Assembly (NCBI RefSeq): GCF_019218755.1
Contig: NZ_JAHUWZ010000010.1
Span: forward strand, 124,001 to 188,000
DNA: 64,000 nucleotides
From: Acidovorax sp. sif1233
Lineage (GTDB): Bacteria > Pseudomonadota > Gammaproteobacteria > Burkholderiales > Burkholderiaceae_C
Direction: 5' to 3'
In this document: piece by piece, positions 8,270 to 16,407 of the stretch
How positions within the stretch are numbered: position 1 is the stretch's first letter
Layout: the number at the start of each line of letters is the position of its first letter
The notes under the pieces: generated by a model
Seen by the model: the letters and a program-made list of their open reading frames with translations, nothing else
What the model was told of the DNA's origin: nothing
Databases searched by the model: none
Made by a program: the position numbers and the translations under genes

Positions 8270-10600
8270 TCAGCCCCGGCGCGGCTTGCGCCCCTTGCCC
8301 TTGCCGGACTTGCTGCCGGCCGCGGCCTTTTTCACCGAGGCCTTGAGCTCCTGGATGGGCGAGCGGGCCGCGCGCTCACGCGTGAGCGATGCGAGTTCGG
8401 TGCTGGACGCCTCGGGCGCGGGGCCACGCTTGCGGGCTGCCGGGCGGCCCCCCGCCTTGCGCGCGCCGCCGGGGCCGTCGGAGGCAACGCCCTTGTCCTT
8501 GAGCGCGCGGCCGAGCAGCTCCTCCCCCTCGCGCACCAGGCGGAAGTCGATCTTGCGGCCATCGAGGTCCACGCGGCTGACCTGCACCCGCACCCGCGCG
8601 CCGATGGCGTAGCGGATGCCGGTGCGCTCGCCGCGCAGCTCCTGGCGCGCCTCGTCGAACTTGAAGTACTCGCCACCCAGCTCGGTGATGTGCACCAGGC
8701 CTTCGACGTACATCGCGTCGAGCGTGACGAAGATGCCGAAGCTCGTCGCCGCGCTGACCACGCCGCTGTACTCCTCGCCCAGGTGCTCGCGCATGTACTT
8801 GCACTTGAGCCAGGCTTCCACGTCGCGGCTGGCCTCGTCGGCACGGCGCTCGTTGGCGCTGCAGTGCAGGCCCGCGGCCTCCCAGGCCTGCGTATCGCGG
8901 CTCGGCGGCTTCACGTCCTTGCGCGGCTTGGTGCCGGGCGCCGCCACGCGGGCGGCCAGGCGCTTGGCCAGCTTGGCGTGGGCCTCGCCCGGCGTCGGCA
9001 GCGACGGCAGCGCGTATTTGGTCTTGCCCAGGATGGCCTTGATGACCCGGTGCACCAGCAGGTCGGGATAGCGCCGGATGGGGCTGGTGAAGTGCGTGTA
9101 GGCCTCGAACGCCAGGCCGAAGTGGCCGCTGTTGACGGGCGTGTAGATGGCCTGCTGCATGGAGCGCAGCAGCATGGTGTGGATCTGCTGCGCGTCCGGC
9201 CGGTCCTTGGTGGCCTCGGCGATGGCCTGGAACTCGGCGGGCTTGGGATCGTCGCCGATGGTCATGCCCACGGCCATGGCCTTGAGGTAGTTGCGCAGGA
9301 TTTCCTGCTTCTCGGGCGTGGGGCCTTCGTGCACGCGGAACAGGCCGGGCTGGCCGCCCTGCGCGATGAAGTCGGCGCTGCACACGTTGGCGGCCAGCAT
9401 GGCCTCTTCGATGAGCTTGTGCGCATCGTTGCGGGTGCGCGGCACGATCTTCTCGATGCGGCCGTTCTCGTCGCAGATGATCTGCGTCTCGGTGGTCTCG
9501 AAGTCCACCGCGCCACGCTGCTGGCGCGCCACCAGCAGGGCGCGGTACACGTCATGCAGGTTGAGCAGGTCCTTCACGCGGTCCTTGCGCTTGCTGGCCT
9601 CGGGCCCGCGCGTGTTGGCCAGAATGGCCGCCACCTCGGTGTACGTGAACCGCGCATGGCTGAACATCACGGCCGGGTAGAACTGGTAGGCATGCACCTC
9701 GCCCTTGGCGGTGACCAGCATGTCGCAGACCATGCACAGACGCTCGACCTCGGGGTTGAGCGAGCACAGGCCGTTGGAAAGCTTCTCGGGCAGCATAGGG
9801 ATCACGCGGCGCGGGAAGTAGACGCTGGTGGCGCGGTCATAGGCATCGATGTCGATGGCGCTGCCGGTCTCCACGTAGTGGCTCACGTCGGCGATGGCCA
9901 CCAGCAGGCGCCAGCCCTTGGCGCGACCGACCTTGGCGGGCTCGCAGTACACGGCGTCATCGAAATCGCGCGCGTCCTCGCCGTCGATGGTGACCAGGGG
10001 CACGTCGGTCAGGTCCACGCGGCGCTTCTTGTCCTGCGCGCGCACCTTGTCGGGCAGTTCCTTGGCCTGGGCCAGGCACTCGGCCGAGAACTCGTGCGGC
10101 ACGCCGTACTTGCGCACCGCGATCTCGATCTCCATGCCGGGGTCATCCACCTCGCCGAGCACTTCGGTGATGCGGCCCACGGGCTGGCCGAACAGGGCCG
10201 GCGGCTCGGTCAATTCGACCACGACCACCTGGCCGGGCTTGGCGGCGCCGGTGGCACCCTTGGGGATCAGTACATCCTGCCCGTAGCGCTTGTCCTCGGG
10301 CGCCACCAGCCACACGCCGCTTTCCTGCAGCAGGCGGCCGATGATGGGCTGGGGCGGGCGCTCGATGATCTCGACCACGCGGCCCTCGGGGCGGCCGCGC
10401 CGGTCCTGGCGCACGATGCGCACGCGCACACGGTCCTTGTGCAGGACAGCGCGCATTTCGTTGGGGGGGATATAGATGTCGCCTTCGCCATCGTCGCGGA
10501 TGACAAAACCGTGTCCGTCACGGTGCCCCTGCACGCTGCCTTCAATTTCGTCCGACAGATGCGCGGACTGCGCGCCGGGGGTGGTTTTTTTGATATACAA
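8270..10600 (-). CDS. rnr: Ribonuclease R
   Basis: 3'-to-5' exoribonuclease that degrades structured RNA. 776 residues in order: cold-shock OB domains (~15-150), the RNB catalytic domain (~195-530, with the metal-binding DGEDARDFDDAV motif), an S1 domain near 630-710, and a basic, low-complexity C-terminus ending KGKGRKPRRG. An upstream reading to 10705 is false because it translates the antisense of a tRNA gene. I set the start at the TTG (complement 10598-10600), with AGGAAAG (complement 10608-10614) 7 nt upstream. That start lies only 19 bp from the divergent tRNA-Leu, so the rnr promoter must overlap or lie beyond the tRNA. Confidence 0.93.
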   Translation of the reverse strand: MYIKKTTPGAQSAHLSDEIEGSVQGHRDGHGFVIRDDGEGDIYIPPNEMRAVLHKDRVRVRIVRQDRRGRPEGRVVEIIERPPQPIIGRLLQESGVWLVAPEDKRYGQDVLIPKGATGAAKPGQVVVVELTEPPALFGQPVGRITEVLGEVDDPGMEIEIAVRKYGVPHEFSAECLAQAKELPDKVRAQDKKRRVDLTDVPLVTIDGEDARDFDDAVYCEPAKVGRAKGWRLLVAIADVSHYVETGSAIDIDAYDRATSVYFPRRVIPMLPEKLSNGLCSLNPEVERLCMVCDMLVTAKGEVHAYQFYPAVMFSHARFTYTEVAAILANTRGPEASKRKDRVKDLLNLHDVYRALLVARQQRGAVDFETTETQIICDENGRIEKIVPRTRNDAHKLIEEAMLAANVCSADFIAQGGQPGLFRVHEGPTPEKQEILRNYLKAMAVGMTIGDDPKPAEFQAIAEATKDRPDAQQIHTMLLRSMQQAIYTPVNSGHFGLAFEAYTHFTSPIRRYPDLLVHRVIKAILGKTKYALPSLPTPGEAHAKLAKRLAARVAAPGTKPRKDVKPPSRDTQAWEAAGLHCSANERRADEASRDVEAWLKCKYMREHLGEEYSGVVSAATSFGIFVTLDAMYVEGLVHITELGGEYFKFDEARQELRGERTGIRYAIGARVRVQVSRVDLDGRKIDFRLVREGEELLGRALKDKGVASDGPGGARKAGGRPAARKRGPAPEASSTELASLTRERAARSPIQELKASVKKAAAGSKSGKGKGRKPRRG

Positions 10601-10601
10601 T
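10596..10601 (+). promoter_or_regulatory. Candidate -10 element of first tRNA-Leu gene
   Basis: TACAAT, five of six matches to TATAAT, with 18 nt between it and the tRNA 5' end. The second tRNA copy has TATAAT with 17 nt in the same place. No good -35 is seen. The element overlaps the proposed TTG start of rnr on the other strand. Confidence 0.5.
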
Positions 10602-10619
10602 CTTAGTCTTTCCTGAAAT

Positions 10620-10704
<85 letters not shown>

Positions 10705-10741
10705 AGTTTAACGAGAACCTGTGAAGGTTTTCAAAATATCG

Positions 10742-10769
10742 AAGCCGCTGTGAATACAGCGGCTTTTTT
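10742..10769 (+). terminator. Rho-independent terminator after first tRNA-Leu
   Basis: Stem AAGCCGCTGT / ACAGCGGCTT (10 bp) with loop GAAT, followed by a T run. It lies 38 bp after the tRNA, so the two tRNA genes look like separate transcription units. Confidence 0.9.
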
Positions 10770-10868
10770 ATTTCCCGCCTCCATGCCCCGACGCCGCTTC
10801 CCGAGACGCTGGCGGAATGAATTTAAAAAAATCTTCATCCACTCGCCAGAAGCCGCAATTACTTGTTC

Positions 10869-10874
10869 TATAAT
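10869..10874 (+). promoter_or_regulatory. Candidate -10 element of second tRNA-Leu gene
   Basis: A perfect TATAAT 17 nt before the second tRNA, set in an AT-rich stretch downstream of the first tRNA's terminator. No clear -35 hexamer is present at 16-18 bp. Confidence 0.6.
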
Positions 10875-10891
10875 TCGAGGCTGATCTGAAA

Positions 10892-10976
<85 letters not shown>

Positions 10977-10983
10977 AACAATA

Positions 10984-11015
10984 AAAAAGCCGTTGCAACC
11001 GCAACGGCTTTTTTT
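10984..11015 (+). terminator. Terminator after second tRNA-Leu (bidirectional form)
   Basis: Stem AAGCCGTTGC / GCAACGGCTT (10 bp), loop AACC, T run on the plus strand and A run on the 5' side. It could also stop leftward transcription from the acetyltransferase that ends at 11115. Confidence 0.9.
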
Positions 11016-11114
11016 ATTCCTGCCCCGCCCTCGACAGGCGGGCAACGGGCGGCTCTTCGTGGCCATCAATGCCCTGCGCAGTCCACGCTCCGGACAAGCC
11101 CTCCCCGGCCCTGC

Positions 11115-11570
11115 TCAAAGATCAGGTATCAACCGCTTGCCCAATGAAAACGCCTCGTCGCGCGCATAGCCGAGGGCATCGTAGAAATGCAGGACCCGGG
11201 CATTGCTGGTGCGCACCAGCACATTGACCTTGGGACACCCGAGCCGCAGCAAGCGCAGCTCCACCTCCGCCATGAGACGGCGCCCCAGCGCCAGCCGCTG
11301 ATGCCCCGGTGCCACCGCGAGGTAGTACACGGAGCCCCGGTGGCCGTCATAGCCCGCCATGGCGGTGCCCACGAGCCGTTCCGCCATGCCGTCTCGCGCC
11401 GGCACCACCGCCACCAGAAAAAGTTCTGGCTGCACCAGAAGCTTGCGGGCGATGTCCTTGTGAGGATCGTTCCAGGGGCGGACAAGCCCGCAGTCGTGCC
11501 ACAGCGCCACCGCGGCAGCCTCATCGGCCGCCCCGAAAGGCCGGATGTGCACCGGCAACCCGCCAGCCAT
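11115..11570 (-). CDS. GNAT-family acetyltransferase (YpeA-like)
   Basis: 151 residues covering one GNAT domain. The N-terminal strand is VHIRPFGAADEAAAVALW; the acetyl-CoA loop appears as LAVAPGHQRLALGRRLM (the Q/RxxGxG/A pattern with GRR); the C-terminal strand and helix are VLVRTSNARVLHFYDALGY. Acyl acceptor unknown. The ATG at 11568-11570 is chosen because the GNAT homology starts there; the region upstream belongs to the DUF349 gene's spacer and gives arginine-rich nonsense. The start lies 16 bp after the DUF349 stop, so co-transcription is likely. Confidence 0.88.
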   Translation of the reverse strand: MAGGLPVHIRPFGAADEAAAVALWHDCGLVRPWNDPHKDIARKLLVQPELFLVAVVPARDGMAERLVGTAMAGYDGHRGSVYYLAVAPGHQRLALGRRLMAEVELRLLRLGCPKVNVLVRTSNARVLHFYDALGYARDEAFSLGKRLIPDL

Positions 11571-11586
11571 CGCTTCTTTGGCCCTC

Positions 11587-14331
11587 TTACTTGCGCAGCA
11601 GTGCCTTGAGCGCGTTCTGAAGGCGGCGCGCATTGGCCGCGTCGCTGGCGCTGGCCAGCACGCGGGCCGCGTCCTGCCCCCAGGTCTGCGCTGGCGCGGG
11701 ATCGTTGCGGCGCGTGAGCAGTTGCAGCTGCAGCATGCGCCGGGCGGCGATGTGCTCCGCGGGCGTGGGCGCCTCTGCGGCCATCTCCAGGCGCAGCAGC
11801 GCTTCCGAGGCATCGCCCTTCGGCGCCGCCGACAGGGCCTGCGCCCAGGCGTTGCGCACCGATGCAGTCACACCCGCTCCGAGATCCTGCGTACTGGGCA
11901 CCAGGCCCGCGTCGCGCTTTTCCCACGCGGTCAGCAATTGCGTCAGCGCCTCGCCGTGGGCTTGCGCCGCCAGTTTTTTCAGAGCCAGCTGGGCATGCTC
12001 CATGGCGTCGCGCTGCGCGCGGAAAGCGGTGTCTCCCAGGCGCGGGCCCCGGTCTTCCTGCGCAGGACGGTCGCCGAAACGGCCACCCCGGTCATTGCGG
12101 TCGCCAAAACGGCCGTCTGGACGCGGGCCGCCACGGCCGGCATCACGGTCGCCAGGGCGGCCATCCCTGCGGTCGCCGGGGCGCGCACCACGGCCCGGCG
12201 CAGCAGGCGCATCCTTCTTCATGCCCGGCCGGTCGTCACCGCGCACGGCCACCACGGGCCGCGCCACGGGCTTGGGTGCCACGGGCGCCGGTGCGCAAGC
12301 CACCGGCTCCGCCTCCACACCCTCGGCCACCGGATCCGCCGGAGCTTCCGAAGCGGATTCAGCCGCCATGGCGGACTGGCTCTGCTCGTCCTTCTGCGCC
12401 GAGGCCACGGCCTGCGCGGCCTGCGCCTGACCGCGCAGCGCGGCCTCCAGCGCCTGCATGGCAGAGCGGATCTGCTGCGCATCCCCCGTCGCATTGGCGG
12501 CTTCCAGGGACTTGGAGGCCTCCAGCACCACGCGGTCGCGGGCGCTCAATTCGGTGACTGCGCGCTCACGGTCTGCGGACTTGCGGTTGAAAGCCTCGTC
12601 GATGGGCTTGCGGAACGCGTCCCACAGCTTTTGCTCGTGCTTGCGGTCCAGCGGCACCGTCTGCGCCTCGGCCTGCCAGCGCTGCTGGAGCGCCTTGACC
12701 GCATCGATGCGCAGCGCGGGCGCAGCCCCCAATGCGGTGGCTTCGTCGATCATGGCGTGGCGACGCGCCAGGCTCTCCTTCTGGGCTGCTTCCAGCGGGG
12801 CCGCCGCCGAGGCGATGGCCTGCTTCCACAAGGGCTGCAGCTCGGCAAAGATCTTCTCGCCCACATGACCACCTTCGCGCCAGCGGTCGCCAAACTGGTG
12901 GAGCGCGCGGTTGATGGCCTTCCAGTCACCCGACGCCGCGTGCGCTTGCGACCATGCCTTGAGCTCCTCGATCAGTGCCAGGCGCTGCGCCTTGTGCTCG
13001 GCAGCCTCCGTGCGGATCTTGTCCAGCCAGGCCTCGACCACCTTGTGGGCCGCGTTGCAGGCTTCATCGAATTTTTTCCACAGCGCATGGTTGGGTGCGC
13101 CCCCCTGGTCCGCCTGCTTCCATTGGTCGCGCAGGTTGCGCAGGATTTCCTGCATCTTGCGGCCACCCAGGGCCTGGCCTTCAGGACGGTTGAGCAAGGC
13201 CTCGGCCTTGGCCACCAGGTCCTCGCGCACCTGGTCGGCACTCCAGCGCTGCCAGCCCTCCAGCTCGCCAGCCGCCACCAGGGCCGCGTGCACCTGCTGC
13301 TCCAGGGCATTGTCGATGTGCTTTCCATGCACCTTGAGCACGGCGCGCAGCGCGGCTGCAGCACCCGCGCTGGCCTTGCCATGGCCTTCGGCGGTTTCCT
13401 TTTCGAGGACGGCCAGGGCTTCGCGCACGCTTTGCGCGGCCTTCTCGATCACTTCAGGAGCCGCCTTGGGCTTGGCCGCACGCGCGGGCTTGGCCGCGGC
13501 CGCCGCAGCAGCGGCCTCCGTGGGCAGGCCGCGCGCGGCGCGCAGCTCGTCGGCCCATACGGGCACGGGCGGCAGTGCAGCGCTGGCATCGGCCGCGGCC
13601 GCCACGGCCTGGGCCACGGCAGGCTGGAAAGCCTCCCACACCACCAGCAACTGGGTGCGCGACGCATCGAGCAGCGCAGGAAAGCGCGCTTCCACGCTCG
13701 CCCAGCTGGCATCGCTGGTGAGTTCCTGTGCCTGCTCCTGCCAGCGGGCCACATCGGCACGCAGGAGTTCAAGCGCCGCCTGCGCATCGCGCCAGGGCTT
13801 GGTGGAAAGCACTTCAATGCGCTGGGCCAGCAGCACGGCGGCCTCCCGCTGCACCTGCACGCGATGCTGCAGGTCTTCGATCACTTTCACACGGTCCGCG
13901 ACCTGCACCTTGAGCAGCGACAACGGCTCGCGCGACAGCGGCGCACCGGCCTTGGCCGCATCGCGCTGCCAGGCCATGGCATCGGCGATATTGAGCTTGG
14001 GGGCCGCAAGAAGGGCCTGCGCCTTTTCCGCCCACTCGGCGGCGATGGCCTCCTGCCCCTTGGCGCGGCGGATTTCGTCAAGGCGCTCTCGCACCGCGCG
14101 GGCTGCGCCCTTGTCACGGCCGCTCAACTCCTTGAAGACCTCCTGCAACTGCTCCGGGGCAGGCTGCGTGGCCAGCCAGTCGCGGATGCGGGAGGCGCGC
14201 TCACCAGAGGTGGCGGCAGAAAAGGCGCCGCCGGTCAACGCATCAAGCGGATGCGGCTCATGGGTTTTGGCCGGGGCCGGATTCACTTCAGGTGCGTCGG
14301 ACATTTTGCTGCGGGAAAAAAATGGAAACAT
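11587..14331 (-). CDS. DUF349 domain protein with RG/GDR-rich disordered segment
   Basis: A 914-residue protein of unknown function. Several DUF349 helical repeats run from about residue 60 to 650 (each with an RDQWK/WD-type core such as RNLRDQWKQAD and LWDAFRKPIDEAF). An Ala/Pro-rich stretch comes next, then a basic, glycine-rich segment at ~700-770 with repeated GRFGDR/GRPGDR units, then a helical C-terminus. I place the start at the ATG 14329-14331 (MFPFFSRSK...); a second ATG nine codons later (14304) is also possible. Longer readings to 14541 look non-coding. The repeated GDR segment resembles RNA-binding tails, but no role is established. Confidence 0.82.
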   Translation of the reverse strand: MFPFFSRSKMSDAPEVNPAPAKTHEPHPLDALTGGAFSAATSGERASRIRDWLATQPAPEQLQEVFKELSGRDKGAARAVRERLDEIRRAKGQEAIAAEWAEKAQALLAAPKLNIADAMAWQRDAAKAGAPLSREPLSLLKVQVADRVKVIEDLQHRVQVQREAAVLLAQRIEVLSTKPWRDAQAALELLRADVARWQEQAQELTSDASWASVEARFPALLDASRTQLLVVWEAFQPAVAQAVAAAADASAALPPVPVWADELRAARGLPTEAAAAAAAAKPARAAKPKAAPEVIEKAAQSVREALAVLEKETAEGHGKASAGAAAALRAVLKVHGKHIDNALEQQVHAALVAAGELEGWQRWSADQVREDLVAKAEALLNRPEGQALGGRKMQEILRNLRDQWKQADQGGAPNHALWKKFDEACNAAHKVVEAWLDKIRTEAAEHKAQRLALIEELKAWSQAHAASGDWKAINRALHQFGDRWREGGHVGEKIFAELQPLWKQAIASAAAPLEAAQKESLARRHAMIDEATALGAAPALRIDAVKALQQRWQAEAQTVPLDRKHEQKLWDAFRKPIDEAFNRKSADRERAVTELSARDRVVLEASKSLEAANATGDAQQIRSAMQALEAALRGQAQAAQAVASAQKDEQSQSAMAAESASEAPADPVAEGVEAEPVACAPAPVAPKPVARPVVAVRGDDRPGMKKDAPAAPGRGARPGDRRDGRPGDRDAGRGGPRPDGRFGDRNDRGGRFGDRPAQEDRGPRLGDTAFRAQRDAMEHAQLALKKLAAQAHGEALTQLLTAWEKRDAGLVPSTQDLGAGVTASVRNAWAQALSAAPKGDASEALLRLEMAAEAPTPAEHIAARRMLQLQLLTRRNDPAPAQTWGQDAARVLASASDAANARRLQNALKALLRK

Positions 14332-14680
14332 GGATCCAATGGATAACAAAGGCTCCCCCAGGCGCATTGCCTGGAGGCCCGCCCTGGCAACCGCACTGCA
14401 CGCGCGCCAAGGCAACAAGGAGACTATTTTCACCGGGTTCGGCCAACAGACCGCAGCATGGCGCTGCGCCAAACCCCGAGGGTGATCTGGCACAAGGCTT
14501 TGCCAGACGGGCTGACATGCTGCGACCCCCGCAAGGGGCATCGCCCGCGACTCCGGGCGAACTGTCGCCGCTCTAGGGAACAGCCCCCATTATCTATATA
14601 TAAGCGCCGCTAGCCCAGACAGCCCGCCAGCACAAACAAGAAAGCCCGGCGGACAGTGCCTCAAGGCCTGCCTGCCGGGC

Positions 14681-14950
14681 TTGACGGCTGACACAACGGT
14701 CTTTGCCATCGGTCGCAAATGCGGAGATGAAGGTCCACACTGCGAGGAGGCAAGGTATTGCCTCCAGGGGGTGCCTTGGAATCCTCATCTGCTGCACCAG
14801 GACACTGAATGCCTTTGGAGGGAGACTTGGTTTCGTCTGGCGATGCCTGAAATCAACAGGCAACTGAACCTTACCAAAGTAGTTGCCGCAGTTCAAACTG
14901 GATTCTCAATGGCGAAAAGTCCACCGATTGAATTTGACATGAGCTTGTAA
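14681..14950 (+). CDS. Doubtful small ORF in AT-rich island
   Basis: An 89-codon reading frame beginning ATGACGGCTG-like sequence is absent; the frame opens at 14681 without an evident ribosome site and ends TGA-free until TAA at 14948-14950. The product (MTADTTVFAIGRKCGDEG..., with Cys residues near 15, 21 and 27) is unlike any family I recognise. Its base composition is lower in GC than its neighbours, and codon-position GC bias is weak. It may be a foreign gene fragment or chance. Listed only because nothing else explains this stretch. Confidence 0.2.
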   Translation: MTADTTVFAIGRKCGDEGPHCEEARYCLQGVPWNPHLLHQDTECLWRETWFRLAMPEINRQLNLTKVVAAVQTGFSMAKSPPIEFDMSL

Positions 14951-15057
14951 CAACCCGCCTGAGGCCACAGGCCCCAAACGTCCGCCAGCACCCCAAAAAC
15001 TGTGATTTTCTACATATTTTTTATAACTTATTAGTCTTATGATTCAATTCATTAGTA

Positions 15058-15087
15058 TTGACTAAGCATTTAGTGACCTCCTAGAAT
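15058..15087 (+). promoter_or_regulatory. Candidate sigma-70 promoter of the lytic transglycosylase
   Basis: TTGACT (15058-15063), 18-bp spacer, TAGAAT (15082-15087) at the edge of the AT-rich island. It would give a leader of roughly 180 nt before the ATG at 15277. The leader includes a small hairpin CAGTCA-CCGA-TGACTG at 15225-15240. Confidence 0.5.
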
Positions 15088-15276
15088 CCGCCAGCCCCAA
15101 AAACAGGCTAGTAAAAACCCCAACCCGCTGCCGAACCCGGCTAAGTCAAACCAGGCCCAAAGCACCCCAGAGATGTGCGGCCCACTTGATGGCGTACCAA
15201 TCCAGGCGACCCGCTGAGACGGGACAGTCACCGATGACTGCCCAGGCTCAGTGCGGCGCTTCAGAAAGGAAGAGCT

Positions 15277-16119
15277 ATGACAGCGTCAGGAAAAATAGTC
15301 TCCGGCGTGCGGACCTTCGTGGCCGACGTGACCGAAGGTTTTCTTGAAATCACCCACAACAGCTTCGCCCTCATCGGCCTGGCTGTGGCCTTTGTCGTGA
15401 TCACCCTCACGGCCCGCCCGGACCTGCGCCAGGCAGGCGAAGCGCAATTGATGAACTGGCTGCAGGCCCGCCAGGTGGAAGTGCTTGGCATGCCCATCGA
15501 GCCGGAGGCCAGCGAGCGCGCCACGGCGGGCAATCCCAAGGACCTGCCCAAGGAGCAGGCCGCCGTCGCGTTCTGGCTCAGCAAGAAGTACCGCGTTGCC
15601 CCCGAGCCGCTGAGCGTGCTGGTGGCAGAGGCCTATGAAATTGGCGCGAAGTCCAAGATCGATCCCACGCTGATCCTGGCCATCATGGCCATCGAGTCGA
15701 GCTTCAACCCGTTTGCGCAAAGCGCGGTGGGCGCCCAGGGGTTGATGCAGGTGATGACCAACGTGCATACCGACAAGTACCAGAACTTCGGGGGGCACTT
15801 TGCGGCCTTCGATCCCGTGAGCAACCTGCGCGTGGGCGTGAAGGTCCTGCAGGAATGCATTTCGCGCGCGGGTTCCGTGGAGGGCGGGCTGCGCTTTTAC
15901 GTGGGCGCCGGCAACCTGGCCGACGACGGCGGCTATGCCGCCAAGGTGATGGCCGAGCATTTCCGCCTGCGCCAGGTGGCCGGCGGCCGCTCCATGCCCA
16001 CCGCGCCGCCGCCCACGCTGTCCACCCAGGCACCCGCCCAGATCATCCCGGTGTCTGCGCCGCCCGCGACGCCAGCGGCGGTGGCGGCCGACAAGGTAGC
16101 CCTGCTGACGGGGCTCTGA
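15277..16119 (+). CDS. Membrane-anchored lytic transglycosylase (SLT domain)
   Basis: 280 residues. A single transmembrane segment at ~28-46 (FALIGLAVAFVVITL) would leave the rest in the periplasm. The SLT/goose-lysozyme-like domain spans ~115-235, with catalytic Glu140 in IMAIESSFNP and the family motifs SAVGAQGLMQV and a C-terminal YVGAGN. It cleaves peptidoglycan glycan strands with formation of 1,6-anhydro ends. The tail after 240 is Ala/Pro-rich. Strong ribosome site AGGAAGAG just before the ATG. Neighbours give no role beyond wall turnover. Confidence 0.9.
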   Translation: MTASGKIVSGVRTFVADVTEGFLEITHNSFALIGLAVAFVVITLTARPDLRQAGEAQLMNWLQARQVEVLGMPIEPEASERATAGNPKDLPKEQAAVAFWLSKKYRVAPEPLSVLVAEAYEIGAKSKIDPTLILAIMAIESSFNPFAQSAVGAQGLMQVMTNVHTDKYQNFGGHFAAFDPVSNLRVGVKVLQECISRAGSVEGGLRFYVGAGNLADDGGYAAKVMAEHFRLRQVAGGRSMPTAPPPTLSTQAPAQIIPVSAPPATPAAVAADKVALLTGL

Positions 16120-16216
16120 GCCGATCCTGTGCCGCCGGCCGGGGCGCCATGACCCCGGGGCGCACGGCACTTCGCGCGATGCGACACAGGTTGCGCATGC
16201 CACGTCAGCTACACTA

Positions 16217-16382
16217 GCGGGGTACGCGACTGGCGATAGGCGCGGCATCCCGCACACAGGGTGCTGCCGCTGACGTGGAAACCAGCAAGGGCTTGCCCCT
16301 TGTGAACCACTGGGAAGCGTGCCGCACGGGGTTCATCCCTTCTGCGTTCAGCCGTTCGCCTGGGCAGCCCTTGTTTCAAGGG
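16217..16382 (+). ncRNA. ZTP (pfl) riboswitch upstream of glyA
   Basis: The two conserved blocks of the pfl/ZTP motif are present in order: GCGACTGGCG at 16226-16235 and CCGTTCGCCTGGGCA at 16352-16366, with the internal GTGAACCACTGGGAAGCGTG segment between. The motif binds ZMP/ZTP (AICAR phosphates) and turns on one-carbon genes. A hairpin CCCTTG-TTT-CAAGGG (16368-16382) follows the aptamer directly and may be part of the switching platform. The glyA ribosome site AGGA is at 16395-16398. The extent of the outer helices is approximate. Confidence 0.85.
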
Positions 16383-16407
16383 ACACAAGTTCATAGGACT
16401 GCCAATC

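Larger units (their letters stand above)
14332..15276. other. Long intergenic region with AT-rich island, no recognised gene
   Basis: 945 bp between the DUF349 start and the lytic transglycosylase. Bases ~14640-15090 are clearly less GC-rich than the surroundings, and 15001-15070 is strongly AT-rich. Two overlapping opposed short ORFs (plus 14681-14950, 89 codons; minus 14594-14896, 100 codons) match no family I know. A hairpin AAGCCCGGC / GCCGGGCTT lies at 14642-14682. A promoter-like sequence and long leader precede the transglycosylase. The region may be a relic of inserted DNA. Confidence 0.6.

Noticed and set aside
8690..10606. 638-codon plus-strand ORF opposite rnr
   Set aside because: Complementary to the RNB domain codons; no homology.
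11545..14346. 933-codon plus-strand ORF opposite DUF349
   Set aside because: Shadow of the DUF349 gene, whose repeats explain the residue pattern.
14594..14896. 100-codon minus-strand ORF in the AT-rich island
   Set aside because: Overlaps the opposed 89-codon ORF, no ribosome site, no family; kept only as part of the island description.
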